A stretch of 32,863 nt of DNA from NCBI GenBank assembly GCA_002687715.1, contig NZBC01000227.1:1-32863 (forward strand), given 5' to 3'. Of this stretch, positions 15,579 to 24,118 are shown piece after piece. The stretch's first letter is position 1, and the number at the start of each line of letters is the position of its first letter. This DNA is from Planctomycetota bacterium. Lineage in GTDB: Bacteria > Planctomycetota > GCA-002687715. Position numbers and translations under genes: made by a program. The notes below the pieces were generated by a model. It saw nothing but the letters and a program-made list of their open reading frames with translations. It did not search any database and was not told the origin of the DNA.

Positions 15579-18068
15579 ATGGTCTTGCGGTTTCTCGCAT
15601 TGTTCTGCGTGGTCCTCGGTCTCGGCCTGGCCGGATTCGGGGCGTGGATGCTGATTGCGGATGAGCAAGTCGACGCCGCTCGCAATGCGTTCGCCGACGA
15701 CCTCGACGGGGCGCCGGGCACTGCGCACGCCGGCGATCGCGTCGCGCCCGTCGTGACGTCGGGCTTCAAGCCCGGCGCCCAGGTCCCGACCCGCCCCGGT
15801 GGCGACAAGCGCCCCGACCGAACCGGTGGTCGTGAAGGACTCATGGTCGTCGACCCCGACGGTCGGCCAGTTCCGCAAGCGGTGGTTGCCGTCGGTTCGA
15901 GGTTCTCGCTCGACGCCGATGACTACGAGACCGCTCTGTACGCCGATGACGAGGGCATCATCGACAACCCGTGGGACGTGGGGAATCACTACTCGATCTT
16001 CTTCTGCCGGCACGGGACCGGTGCGGGATGGCTGACCAGCTCGGAGGTGATGCGGCATCGGAAGCGCCAGCCGGTGCTCGTGCTCCGGCGGCCCGCAACG
16101 ATCATCGTCGAGGTGCGGGACGAGGCCGACCGTCCGGTTACGAAGGTGGAGCTGTTTCTGACGGCGAGGAATAGCGAACGCGAGATCAGCGAGTCGTGCG
16201 TCAATCGAACCGGCCGCTTCGCGAGGCGCAATGGAGTGACTAATGTGCAGGGCACCGCGACGTTCGTCGTCGACGGGGCTGACCCGTATCTCGGTCGCGT
16301 GACGGAGTGGTCCGTCGCGATGGAGCTCAATGCCGGGTTGGAGACTGCGACGTCCGCGAACGCTCCCTACGATCCGGACGGGGATGTCCACATCCTGCTT
16401 CGCGCCAAGAACGCGCACGTCCTGCGGATCGTCGCGGTTGGCGCAGGCGGCGTCCCGCGCCCGCTCGATCTTCGGATCGTACTGCTGGTGAAGTCGGTGG
16501 ATTACGATCTCGAGACCATCCGTACGCTGAGGAACGGCACCGTGCGGATGTCGGTTCCGGAGAACCCGAAGCGGGTGGTTGCGTTTCCCGCGTCTCCGCC
16601 GAGCGGTTCGTTGGCACCCACGGTTTGGGGGATGGGCGAGCCTCCCTGGGACTTGTTCGACGAGGGGGCGTGGGCGGCGTGGCAAGTGCGGCTAAGCCAG
16701 CTCGCGGATGACTTGACGGGGATCGATGTCAAACCCGGAACCGCCGAAACGGAAGTGAGAGTCGACTTCTCCGCGTTTCCGCCCGTGGTGGCGGTGCCGG
16801 TCCTCGACCCGGAGGGGCAACCGGTGCGGTGGACGCGCTTGACGTTGTCCGGGCGGGGCGGAGTCCGCGAAGTCATGACCAATGAGTATGGGATGCTGCA
16901 TCTCGTCGGCGGTCGTGCGCGCGGGCTCGAGCTCATCCCGTTCGGGCCGCTCGCCCTGCGCGCCAGTAGCGTACGTTTCTCCGTCCCGGCGTCGGGCGAC
17001 GACCAGCACCTCCCGCCCGCCCAGCTCGGACCGCCGCGCGTCTTGCTGTCCGGCCTCGTCCTCGATCACCGAGGCCAGCCGGTCCCGAACGTCCGGCTGA
17101 GCATCAACGGCCCCAAGCTGGAGCGCGACCTCGCGGTCGCCCCCGATGGGAGGTTCAAGCTGACCGGAACCGGCCCGCCGGATGGCACCCCGCTGAAGGT
17201 GGTCGCGCGTACGCGAGACGGTCGCCATTCCGAGATCACCGAGATCCTGTGCGGCACGCGCACCGCGGAGATCCCCATCGTCGCATCCGGTGACGTCATC
17301 GCGCGCGTCCTTCTCTCGAAGCCGGAGCCGCTGCTCCGCGTCAAGGTGTTTCACCGCGTGAAGGGCGAGGTGAAAACCAAGTGGAACGGCTTCGACGGAG
17401 TGCGTCCGAGCGGCCGGATGGAGATCAAGGGCGTTCCGGCCGGACTGCTGGATCTGACCTTCGAGACCAGCACCGGACAGAAGCACACCGTCACCGGGGT
17501 CGAGGTCATCGCGGGCACGGCCGCGCGCGGCCGCGAGCTCGACGAGATCGATCTGCGCGCGGACTCCACCAAGCTCGACGTGCGGGTGGTCGACGTCAAT
17601 CTGGCGCCTGCGCCGGGCTCGTTCATCTACTCCGCCGAGCTGCGGGCCGGCAACCTGATCCGCCACGAGGAGGAAGCCGACGGCGAGGGCCGCGCCGCGA
17701 TCGCCCACGCCGGCGGCGCGTGGTCGATCGTGGTTGCGGAGGGTGACGACGGCGCCTTTGGTCTGGTCGAGAACCCCGGCTCGACTTGTGAGGTCCGCCT
17801 CGGCCGACTCTCCCCATGCCGCTTCAAGCTGGACCCCAAGTGGAAGGGCTGGCTCTATCTCCGCCCCGTCACCCCGAACACTCCCGAGAAGGCCCACGCG
17901 GGACTCCCCCGTCGCGACATTCGACTGGAGGGCGCCCCGGCGAAGACCATCTCGCTCTCACCCGGCCACTACGCGATCGAGCTCGTGATTCGCGGGCAGC
18001 CGAAACGCGACCTTGGCACGCGGAAGATCGTCGCTCGTGTCGTAGTCGATCTCGTGAAGGTCAAGTGA
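15579..18068 (+). CDS. Membrane-anchored protein with several carboxypeptidase-regulatory-like beta domains
   Basis: The product has 829 residues. The ATG at 15579 is preferred to a TTG six bases earlier. Residues 2-27 form an uncleaved-looking transmembrane anchor (VLRFLALFCVVLGLGLAGFGAWML), so the rest is probably periplasmic or surface-exposed. At least four segments resemble CarboxypepD_reg/Cna-B beta-sandwiches, each opening with a pattern like DPDGRPVPQAVV, DEADRPVTKVEL, DPEGQPVRWTRL or DHRGQPVPNVRL and followed by a D/N-x-x-G turn. No catalytic motif was seen. A structural or ligand-binding surface role is inferred. The last 8 bp overlap the end of the convergent VWA gene, leaving no terminator between them. 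Confidence 0.75.
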   Translation: MVLRFLALFCVVLGLGLAGFGAWMLIADEQVDAARNAFADDLDGAPGTAHAGDRVAPVVTSGFKPGAQVPTRPGGDKRPDRTGGREGLMVVDPDGRPVPQAVVAVGSRFSLDADDYETALYADDEGIIDNPWDVGNHYSIFFCRHGTGAGWLTSSEVMRHRKRQPVLVLRRPATIIVEVRDEADRPVTKVELFLTARNSEREISESCVNRTGRFARRNGVTNVQGTATFVVDGADPYLGRVTEWSVAMELNAGLETATSANAPYDPDGDVHILLRAKNAHVLRIVAVGAGGVPRPLDLRIVLLVKSVDYDLETIRTLRNGTVRMSVPENPKRVVAFPASPPSGSLAPTVWGMGEPPWDLFDEGAWAAWQVRLSQLADDLTGIDVKPGTAETEVRVDFSAFPPVVAVPVLDPEGQPVRWTRLTLSGRGGVREVMTNEYGMLHLVGGRARGLELIPFGPLALRASSVRFSVPASGDDQHLPPAQLGPPRVLLSGLVLDHRGQPVPNVRLSINGPKLERDLAVAPDGRFKLTGTGPPDGTPLKVVARTRDGRHSEITEILCGTRTAEIPIVASGDVIARVLLSKPEPLLRVKVFHRVKGEVKTKWNGFDGVRPSGRMEIKGVPAGLLDLTFETSTGQKHTVTGVEVIAGTAARGRELDEIDLRADSTKLDVRVVDVNLAPAPGSFIYSAELRAGNLIRHEEEADGEGRAAIAHAGGAWSIVVAEGDDGAFGLVENPGSTCEVRLGRLSPCRFKLDPKWKGWLYLRPVTPNTPEKAHAGLPRRDIRLEGAPAKTISLSPGHYAIELVIRGQPKRDLGTRKIVARVVVDLVKVK

Positions 18069-19182
18069 TCCGCGACTGTCGGTTGCGCATGTAGTCGACG
18101 AAGAGCGCGGCCCCCAGTCCCTCGGTGCCGGTGAAGTACGCCTTGCCTCGGCAGAGCTGGGTGAACTCGTCGACGAAGTCCACGAGGATCGGGTCACGCG
18201 CGACCATGAACGTGGTGACCGCGATGCCAGCCTTGCGGCAGCGCAGCGCCTCATCGAGGGTGCGGTTGCGGATCTCGTCGTCCAAGCCGAACGGGTTCTT
18301 GTAGAGGCTGCCCTGCTTCCAGATGCAGGACGGCTTGCCGTCGGTGATCATGAAGATCTGTTTGTTGACGTTGCGGCGGGAGTGGAGGATCTCCTGCGCG
18401 AGCTTGAGTCCGGCCTTGGTGTTGGTGTGGAAGGGGCCGGCGTCGATGTAGGGGATGTTGCGTAGCTCGACCCGTTCCGCGTCGTCGCCGAAGAGCACGA
18501 GATCGAGGGTGTCCTTGCGAAACCGCGTAGTGATGAGCTCGAGCAACGCCAGCGCGACCTCGCGCGCCGGCGTCATCCGGTCCTCGCCGTAGAGGATCAT
18601 GCTGTGGGAGACGTCGACGAGGAGGACCGTCGCGCAGCCGACCGACCTTTCCCGCTCTCGGATCTCGAAGTCCTCCTCGCGCAGCGACCAGTGGCCGGGG
18701 GCGTCGCGTCCAGGTTCGCCGGCGCTGCGGGCGAGCGCGTTACGGAGGGTTGGCGTCCAGGCGATCTGTTCGATCGGATCGCCGAACGAGTAGGCCCGCA
18801 GCTCATCCGTCTCCTCGCCGTCGCCGCCGCCGTGGTGGGTGCGGTGATCCCCGGCACCCATGGCCGCGAGTCCGGTGAAGATGCGCTCCAGGGCCTCGCG
18901 TCGCAGCCCGCGTTCGCCGCGGCCGGTCAGGCGCAATCCGCCGCCGGTGCCCGGGTCGCGCGCGACGTCCCCGGATCGTTCCAGGTCGGCCCGGAAGTCG
19001 TCGATGGAGTAGTCGCCGTCGAACCAGCCGTACCGTTCGCCGAGCCGATCGAGCCAGCGCATCGCGTCGTCGGCGTCGCCGCCGGTCTCCAGCAGGAGCT
19101 GGTTGAACACCGTACGGAGGTGCTTGAAGCGTTCCTCACGTCCGTGGCGGCGCGGGTCGAAGCGGACGTAGCGCCATCTCAC
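18061..19182 (-). CDS. von Willebrand factor A domain protein, partner of the MoxR-type ATPase
   Basis: The product has 373 residues. The start is a GTG at 19182 that overlaps the upstream ATPase stop (GTGA), so translation is coupled. Residues 1-130 are a charged helical region with the Arg-rich RWRYVRFDPRRHGREERF start. The VWA domain begins near 183 with LLVDVSHSM: D190, S192 and S194 form the MIDAS D-x-S-x-S. T253 or T255 and the ITDG aspartate D281 complete the metal site. The pairing of a MoxR/BchI-like AAA+ ATPase with a VWA protein is a well-known chaperone-like or metal-insertion arrangement in which the VWA protein recruits the target. The target here is not evident. Confidence 0.9.
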   Translation of the reverse strand: MRWRYVRFDPRRHGREERFKHLRTVFNQLLLETGGDADDAMRWLDRLGERYGWFDGDYSIDDFRADLERSGDVARDPGTGGGLRLTGRGERGLRREALERIFTGLAAMGAGDHRTHHGGGDGEETDELRAYSFGDPIEQIAWTPTLRNALARSAGEPGRDAPGHWSLREEDFEIRERERSVGCATVLLVDVSHSMILYGEDRMTPAREVALALLELITTRFRKDTLDLVLFGDDAERVELRNIPYIDAGPFHTNTKAGLKLAQEILHSRRNVNKQIFMITDGKPSCIWKQGSLYKNPFGLDDEIRNRTLDEALRCRKAGIAVTTFMVARDPILVDFVDEFTQLCRGKAYFTGTEGLGAALFVDYMRNRQSRIT

Positions 19183-20654
19183 CCGTTGAGTCCCGTCGGG
19201 TCGAAGTTGTCTTCGAACATTCGCGACACCATGTCCGAGTAGCGTGGACCGTGTTCCGCCTGCTCGCGGGCGAGCACCGAGTGCTGGTGCAGGCCCTCGA
19301 GGACGAGCTCCTTCCCGAAGACCGTCGCTTCGGGTTCCAGATCACCCAGGTAGCGCTCGACGAGCTCGGTGAGGCCCGGCATCCCCAGCTCAGCGGACGC
19401 CTCGCCATCCTCCAGGCCATCGTCGCACACGGCCTCCCCGCCGCGCTTGAAGTGGTCCGCGAGGGATGCGTAGGTCGATCCCTCGTCGTCGGGCTGGGAA
19501 AAGAAGTCGGGGAAGCGGCGGTCGAAAACGCACGCCGCGGCCTTTCCGACGAGCGCAGTGGCGACCTTCTCCGGTCCTTCACGTTCGCCTTCGAACACGA
19601 GCTCGATCTTGCCCGTGATCGCCGACGTCGCGCGGAAGAAGTCGCTGAGCCGGACGACCGCGGTGTCGGCTCCCGTGCAGTACGCCCGTCGCTCGGCGTT
19701 GCTGACGACCGCCTCCAACAGAGAAATCGTCAGGCGGGCCGACACCCCCGAACTCTGGTCGACCCACTCCGATGCGCGCGCGACGTTGGCGACCTCCTCG
19801 ATCAGCTCGTGGGCGATCCGGGGCACGATGACGCGCGGGCCATCGCGGTCGGTCCATGCCTCCTGGGACGTGATCCGCATCCCGTCTTCGAGCGAGCGGG
19901 GGTAGTGCGTGTGCACCTGCGCCGCGATCCGGTCGCGCAACGGGGTGATGAGGTTGCCGCGCTTCGTGTAGTCCTCCGGATTCGCGGAGAACACCAGCAT
20001 GAGGTCGAGCGGGAATCGGACCGGGAACCCTCGGATCTGGACGTCGCGTTCTTCCATCACGTTCAGCAGCGCGACCTGGATGCGCGGCGACAGGTCCGGC
20101 AGCTCATTGATGGCGAACAGCCCGCGGTTCGCCCGCGGGATGATGCCGTAGGCGATCGCCTCCTCGTCGAGCAGCGAGTGGCCGCGCGCCGCCGCCTTGA
20201 TGGGGTCGATGTCGCCGATCAGGTCCGCCATCGAGACGTCGGGCGTCGCGAGCTTCTCCTGGTAGCGCTCATCACGGGCCAACCAGGCGATGGGCAGGTC
20301 GTCGCCGTGCTCCATCACGAGGCGACGCCCTTCGGGTGACACGGGCGCGAGCGGGTCGTCGCGCAGTGGAGTCCCGACGATGTAGGGGATTTCGGGATCG
20401 AGGAAGGAGGTCAGGGCGCGCAGGAGGCGCGTCTTCGCTTGCCCCCGCAAGCCGAGCAGGATCAGGTCGTGACCGGCGAGCAGCGCGTTCACGATGCCGG
20501 GTTCGACGGAGTCCTCGAACCCGATGATGCCCGGGAAGAGGTCGTCGCCGGAGCGCAGGCGCGCGACCAGGTTCTCGCGCATCTCCTGACGGACGGTGCG
20601 GGAGCGATACCCGGAAGCCTCGAGATCTCGCAGGGTGCTCGGCCGGTCGGACAC
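19179..20654 (-). CDS. MoxR / Mg-chelatase-I-like AAA+ ATPase
   Basis: The product has 491 residues. GTG at 20654 is the only usable in-frame start downstream of the predicted promoter; the frame extends to 20864 but runs through the operator. Walker A is GLRGQAKT (68-75). Walker B is GLFAINELPDL (178-188), with Asn-Glu instead of Asp-Glu; I recall this variant as characteristic of this subfamily. A helix-2-insert-like block RIQVALLNVMEERDVQIRGF (191-210) follows, then sensor 1 in VFSANPEDY (221-229) and PLRDRI (238-243) with a likely arginine finger. The C-terminal 230 residues are helical and acidic. It forms an operon with the VWA gene by a 4-bp overlap. A remodelling or chaperone-like ATPase is the likely function. 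Confidence 0.92.
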   Translation of the reverse strand: MSDRPSTLRDLEASGYRSRTVRQEMRENLVARLRSGDDLFPGIIGFEDSVEPGIVNALLAGHDLILLGLRGQAKTRLLRALTSFLDPEIPYIVGTPLRDDPLAPVSPEGRRLVMEHGDDLPIAWLARDERYQEKLATPDVSMADLIGDIDPIKAAARGHSLLDEEAIAYGIIPRANRGLFAINELPDLSPRIQVALLNVMEERDVQIRGFPVRFPLDLMLVFSANPEDYTKRGNLITPLRDRIAAQVHTHYPRSLEDGMRITSQEAWTDRDGPRVIVPRIAHELIEEVANVARASEWVDQSSGVSARLTISLLEAVVSNAERRAYCTGADTAVVRLSDFFRATSAITGKIELVFEGEREGPEKVATALVGKAAACVFDRRFPDFFSQPDDEGSTYASLADHFKRGGEAVCDDGLEDGEASAELGMPGLTELVERYLGDLEPEATVFGKELVLEGLHQHSVLAREQAEHGPRYSDMVSRMFEDNFDPTGLNG

Positions 20655-20780
20655 GGTAGGGGGGACTCCGATGGGTTTCGGGGCGGGTCGCGGGCCCTGC
20701 CACGATAACGGGATAGGCGCTGTGGAGCGGGCAGGGTCCCCGGGGGCGACGTCCTTGGTGCCGCGCGCCGGGATCCGCCG

Positions 20781-20815
20781 TTGAAGATTATTAAAGTCAT
20801 CTTCAATATTGTGAA
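20781..20815. promoter_or_regulatory. AT-rich operator dyad over the promoter of the AAA+/VWA operon
   Basis: TTGAAGAT (20781-20788) and ATCTTCAA (20799-20806) form a perfect inverted repeat with a 10-base spacer in an AT-rich island of an otherwise GC-rich region. On the minus strand, TTCACA (20815-20810), 17 bases, then AATAAT (20792-20787) make a near-consensus sigma-70 promoter. One arm lies in the spacer and the other overlaps the end of the -10 and the start site. A TATTGT at 20807-20812 could serve as -10 for the divergent DUF2089 gene. Shared repression is inferred. Confidence 0.65.
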
Positions 20816-20842
20816 GGCAGAGACGAATCCTCCATCGCCCCC

Positions 20843-21139
20843 ATGACCCGACCCCGCCACCCACTCCAGCGCCTGGACGAGACGGAGCAGGAATTCGTGC
20901 TCCGTCTCGTGCTCGCGTCCGGCTCGCTCAAGGAGCTGGCGACGTCGTACGGCGTCAGCTACCCGACCATCCGGGCCCGTCTGGATCGGCTGATCGAGAA
21001 GCTGGAGGATCTGGTGGCAGAGCGTCCGCGAGATCCCCTCGCTGACAAGCTCGCGGACCTGGTCTCAGGCGGCGTGATCGCGCCACGCACGGCGAAGGAG
21101 CTGCTCAAGCTCCACCGCGCGGCGCTGGAGGAGAGCTGA
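20843..21139 (+). CDS. DUF2089-type small HTH regulator
   Basis: The product has 98 residues. A helix-turn-helix is readable at about 18-45, with SGSLKELATSYGVSYPTIRARLDRLIEKLE, here split as SGSLKELATSYGVSYPTI and RARLDRLIEKLE. It resembles the HTH of DUF2089 proteins. The C-terminal part (DKLADLVSGGVIAPRTAKELL) is helical and may mediate dimerisation. The gene diverges from the AAA+/VWA operon across the dyad at 20781-20806, which makes it the obvious candidate to bind that site. The next gene begins one base after its stop, so the two are co-transcribed. No Shine-Dalgarno is evident before the ATG. Confidence 0.75.
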   Translation: MTRPRHPLQRLDETEQEFVLRLVLASGSLKELATSYGVSYPTIRARLDRLIEKLEDLVAERPRDPLADKLADLVSGGVIAPRTAKELLKLHRAALEES

Positions 21140-21140
21140 G

Positions 21141-21533
21141 ATGGACCTCACGACGTGCCTGTATCTCGCGGACGCCGAACCCTGGTTCTCCGACCCGGAC
21201 CGCTTCGGCGCGATGTTCGGTGGATTCGCGGGTGCGGGTGTCGGCGTCCTCGGTGGTTTGATCGGTACGTTGGCCGGTGTCTTCGCCCCCCGCGGCAAGG
21301 CACGCGGTCTCGTCATGGGCACCATGGTGTTCGCCGCGTCGCTTGGCGCGATGATGCTCGCCACCGGCATCGTCGCCGTGTCGACGGGTCAGCCCTACGC
21401 CATCTGGTACCCGTTCGTGCTCATGGGAGGCGTCCTCACCGTCGTCACCACTTCGCTGATCCCGGTCGTGCGGCGTGCGTACAAGGGCGCCGAGGATCGC
21501 CAGCTCGAGGCCGAGGGCTTGCGGCATGGGTGA
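21141..21533 (+). CDS. Small integral membrane protein, operon partner of the DUF2089 regulator
   Basis: The 130-residue product has three predicted membrane segments at about 22-47 (very Gly-rich), 56-79 and 86-107. Its basic cytoplasmic-looking tail (VRRAYKGAEDRQLEAEGLRHG) is consistent with the positive-inside rule. The ATG at 21141 is one base after the regulator stop and has GGAGGA (21127-21132) eight bases upstream. I do not recognise a named family. The position beside a DUF2089 regulator suggests that it senses or transmits membrane state to the regulator, or is its target. Confidence 0.75.
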   Translation: MDLTTCLYLADAEPWFSDPDRFGAMFGGFAGAGVGVLGGLIGTLAGVFAPRGKARGLVMGTMVFAASLGAMMLATGIVAVSTGQPYAIWYPFVLMGGVLTVVTTSLIPVVRRAYKGAEDRQLEAEGLRHG

Positions 21534-21543
21534 GCGGTTCTCC

Positions 21544-21807
21544 GGGAGCGCGGACCTCCAGGTCCGGCCTGGATCCGGATTCGCTTCTGCTCGCGGCGAG
21601 TCGGCTATGCGTGCTCGGACGCCCCTGCGGTCGGCGGCTGTCGGGTGAGTGTTTGTATCGAGGCGCGGCGCGAACTACCCAGGCCGGACCTGGAGGTCCG
21701 CGCTCCCATCCGGAGCAGATTGCTTCACAGCCTCTGGAGGTCCGCGCTCCGGCCGCGCCGCTGGGGAGCGCAGTGGATCGTCCTCCCAGCTCGCGACGGA
21801 CCTGGGT
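21544..21807. repeat. Dispersed repeat element, copy B, with several palindrome units
   Basis: This 264-base stretch fills the gap between the small membrane protein and the M56 gene. It contains palindrome copies at 21544-21573, 21681-21707 and a partial one at 21734-21750. The 113-base segment 21594-21706 is the reverse complement of 24268-24380 with 105 matches, and all eight differences are transitions. Weaker similarity continues to 21807, matching 24210-24267. No credible gene lies here, although both copies share a conceptual peptide reading. Confidence 0.85.
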
Positions 21808-21817
21808 CCAGCTCACC

Positions 21818-23713
21818 TCACCGGATGCGCCCGTTCTCCAGCTCGCGCATGAGGGTGCGCAGGATGCCCGAGTAGGAGATGTCGGTGTAGCCCGCATCTA
21901 TGAACCCCTTCACGACCTCGAACGCGAGCGCGGCCGGAGCGCGGGAGTAGGCGTTGACCTTTGCGGTCGCATCGGGGGATCTCTCGCGCTGCTGCTTCAT
22001 CCACAGCCGCATGGCGTCGAGGGTGGACGGCGGTGACTGGGTGAACGTGGCCTTGCCGTCCTTGATCTTCGTGGCGTCGATGCGGCCAAACGGTGTCGAG
22101 TCGCCGCGTCTGAGCAGGATCACCGTGCGTTTGGCGACGGGCGTCTCCCACGCGTCCTTCGGGACCTTGAGCAGGATCTCGACCTCGACGGTCTTTACGT
22201 GATCGAATCTGATGCCCTTGTCGGTTGGCAGGTGGGTGACGATGGGCGTCTTCGACCCGTCGACCAGGAACTCGGTCTTCCAGATCAGCGGGCTCTCCGC
22301 GAGCTCCTTGGCCTGGGATCGGCCGGGAACGAATGTGCAAACCTGCAGCACCACCTGGACCCAGCCGAAGACCTGGTCGCCGGCGCAGCGGATGAGGAGT
22401 CGCTTGTTGGAGGGGTAGAGCTTCTTGCCGTCGTGCGTGCCGATCGAGGGGAACGGCTTGCCATCCGGATAGGTGGTGCACGGGTGTTCGAGGTCGGCGT
22501 CCGTGCGAAGCCACTTGCGGAGCTCGCGAATGTCCTTCGGCTGCTTGCCCTTGTAGTGGATCGGGGGACGGCCCTTCTCGAGGCCTTCGTGGCCGGCCGC
22601 GAAGATGGTGAGCTCGAGCGGCTTGCCCTCGTCCATGCCCTTCTTGCCGTCGGGGCCCGCGCCCGTTCGCGTCGCGAGCGTGACCACCTGCGCTGCGGTG
22701 ACGGCGGCGAGTAACAGGAAGAGTGCGGCTCCTCTCAGGACCCGGGCCGGGCCTCCGATCGTGCGGGATTGCGACATCATTTCGATCCTCTCTTCGATAC
22801 GGGTTCCGGAGCAATGCAGGGTGAACGCAGAACCGGGGACGGCGAAATCGAGCAGGGCGTGGGCGTAGCTGCGGGCGCGTCCGGTCTCCGCGACGATCCG
22901 TGCGTCGACGGCGGATTCGCGGACGGCGTCGAGCCGGTGGCTCAACCACCACGTTACGGGGTGGTACCAGCACAGGACGCGCAAGGACGTTTGTAGAGCG
23001 ACGCGCAGCGGGTCGCGGCGACGCAGGTGCGCCAGCTCGTGGCGCAGCCCGAACGCGAGGGACTCGTTCGATGACGAGCCGGCCGCATCGGTCGGAACCA
23101 GGACGGCTGGCCGCAGGATGCCGCAGCACGCGGGGGAGGGGAGGTCTTCCACCTGGAGCAGCCGCGGTTCGCGCCGATCGTGATAGCGGACGGTGAGCAG
23201 CGACCGCCACAACGCGCGGACTTGTCGGTCGGTGACTGGGACCGCGACCGCGAGCAGGGCCCGCTGACGACGCCAGCGGCGGATCGGGTTGACGGAGAAG
23301 ACCGCCGCGCCGAGGGCGAGCAGCGCGGCGAACCACGGCGTCGAATCGAATGGTACGGACGGAGCCGTCGTAGCCGTTGGCTCGACGGACTCGGGGGCGA
23401 CCGGAGTCGCGGTCTCGCCGGCCGGCTCGGGCGTCGCCTCGGCTCCACCGGTAGGGAACGTGAAGTCCGGACCGCGCGGACTGGTCGGCGGAGTGACGTT
23501 GGCGGCCCACGAGACGGCCGGCACCTCGATCCATCCCGCCCGCACCATGGCGAGTGCTGGCAGCATGGCCAGCGTGAACACGAGCAGCGCGGTCAGCGTG
23601 CGGTCCTGCGTCACCGCGTCGTGTCGCGACGCTCGCACGACCAGCCATCCGACCAGCCCGGCCGCGAACACCCCGGCTCCGTGCCACAGGAAGACGTCGA
23701 TCCCGATCGTCAT
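21818..23713 (-). CDS. BlaR1-like M56 membrane metallopeptidase with ExbD-like C-terminal region
   Basis: The product has 631 residues. The ATG at 23713 overlaps the repressor stop (TGATG). Hydrophobic segments lie at about 7-26, 40-58, 127-143 and 327-345. The zinc site is HELAHL (225-230), with ESAVDARIV (266-274) supplying the third ligand region, as in M56 peptidases that cleave BlaI-type repressors after a signal. Instead of a penicillin-binding sensor, the C-terminal 270 residues resemble ExbD/TolR periplasmic domains. The region opens with a PPIHYKG strand and an ELRKWL helix, and ends with AALAFEVVKGFIDAGYTDIS, the typical ExbD tail pattern. A membrane- or wall-stress sensor that inactivates the adjacent repressor is inferred. 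Confidence 0.82.
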   Translation of the reverse strand: MTIGIDVFLWHGAGVFAAGLVGWLVVRASRHDAVTQDRTLTALLVFTLAMLPALAMVRAGWIEVPAVSWAANVTPPTSPRGPDFTFPTGGAEATPEPAGETATPVAPESVEPTATTAPSVPFDSTPWFAALLALGAAVFSVNPIRRWRRQRALLAVAVPVTDRQVRALWRSLLTVRYHDRREPRLLQVEDLPSPACCGILRPAVLVPTDAAGSSSNESLAFGLRHELAHLRRRDPLRVALQTSLRVLCWYHPVTWWLSHRLDAVRESAVDARIVAETGRARSYAHALLDFAVPGSAFTLHCSGTRIEERIEMMSQSRTIGGPARVLRGAALFLLLAAVTAAQVVTLATRTGAGPDGKKGMDEGKPLELTIFAAGHEGLEKGRPPIHYKGKQPKDIRELRKWLRTDADLEHPCTTYPDGKPFPSIGTHDGKKLYPSNKRLLIRCAGDQVFGWVQVVLQVCTFVPGRSQAKELAESPLIWKTEFLVDGSKTPIVTHLPTDKGIRFDHVKTVEVEILLKVPKDAWETPVAKRTVILLRRGDSTPFGRIDATKIKDGKATFTQSPPSTLDAMRLWMKQQRERSPDATAKVNAYSRAPAALAFEVVKGFIDAGYTDISYSGILRTLMRELENGRIR

Positions 23714-24072
23714 CACGACGCCCCCTTCCGGTCGCGCAGCTTGCGGTCGATGGACCGCCGCAGCTCGCGCAACGTCCTCTCGTCGAGGCTCTCCGAATCG
23801 ACGAGTCGGTGCACCAACGGCTCCACTGCCCCGTCGAACAACCGCTCGACCAGATCACCGACCATGGTCACGGTCACCGCGTCCTGGGTCACGCGCGACA
23901 GCCACACGTGCGCCCGGCCCTCTCCCCGGCGGGTCTTCGCGACCTTCTTGTCCTTCAGCACGGTGAGCATCGTCTGCACGGTGTTGTAGGCCAGCTTCTT
24001 CCGCCGGCCCGAGTTCAGGACCTCCAGGATGTCGCGCACCAGCACCGGTTCCCGGTCCCAGAGCACCCGCAT
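23713..24072 (-). CDS. BlaI/MecI-type winged-helix repressor, 5' end uncertain
   Basis: The product has 119 residues if begun at the ATG at 24072. The sequence MRVLWDREPVLVRDILEVL and the following YNTVQTMLTVLKDKKV are the winged-helix region of BlaI/MecI repressors; the C-terminal helices (VGDLVERLFDG onward) form the dimer domain. The homology clearly extends eight residues upstream of that ATG (LTRLELEI), where no ATG, GTG or TTG exists before an in-frame TAG. The true start may be the CTG at 24096, or the protein may be shortened within helix 1. It is translationally coupled to the M56 peptidase, its presumed inactivator. Two dyads at 24119-24176 are probable operators. Confidence 0.85.
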   Translation of the reverse strand: MRVLWDREPVLVRDILEVLNSGRRKKLAYNTVQTMLTVLKDKKVAKTRRGEGRAHVWLSRVTQDAVTVTMVGDLVERLFDGAVEPLVHRLVDSESLDERTLRELRRSIDRKLRDRKGAS

Positions 24073-24118
24073 GATCTCCAGTTCGAGCCGCGTCAGGATG
24101 ATTCCGTTGGTCGCCGTC

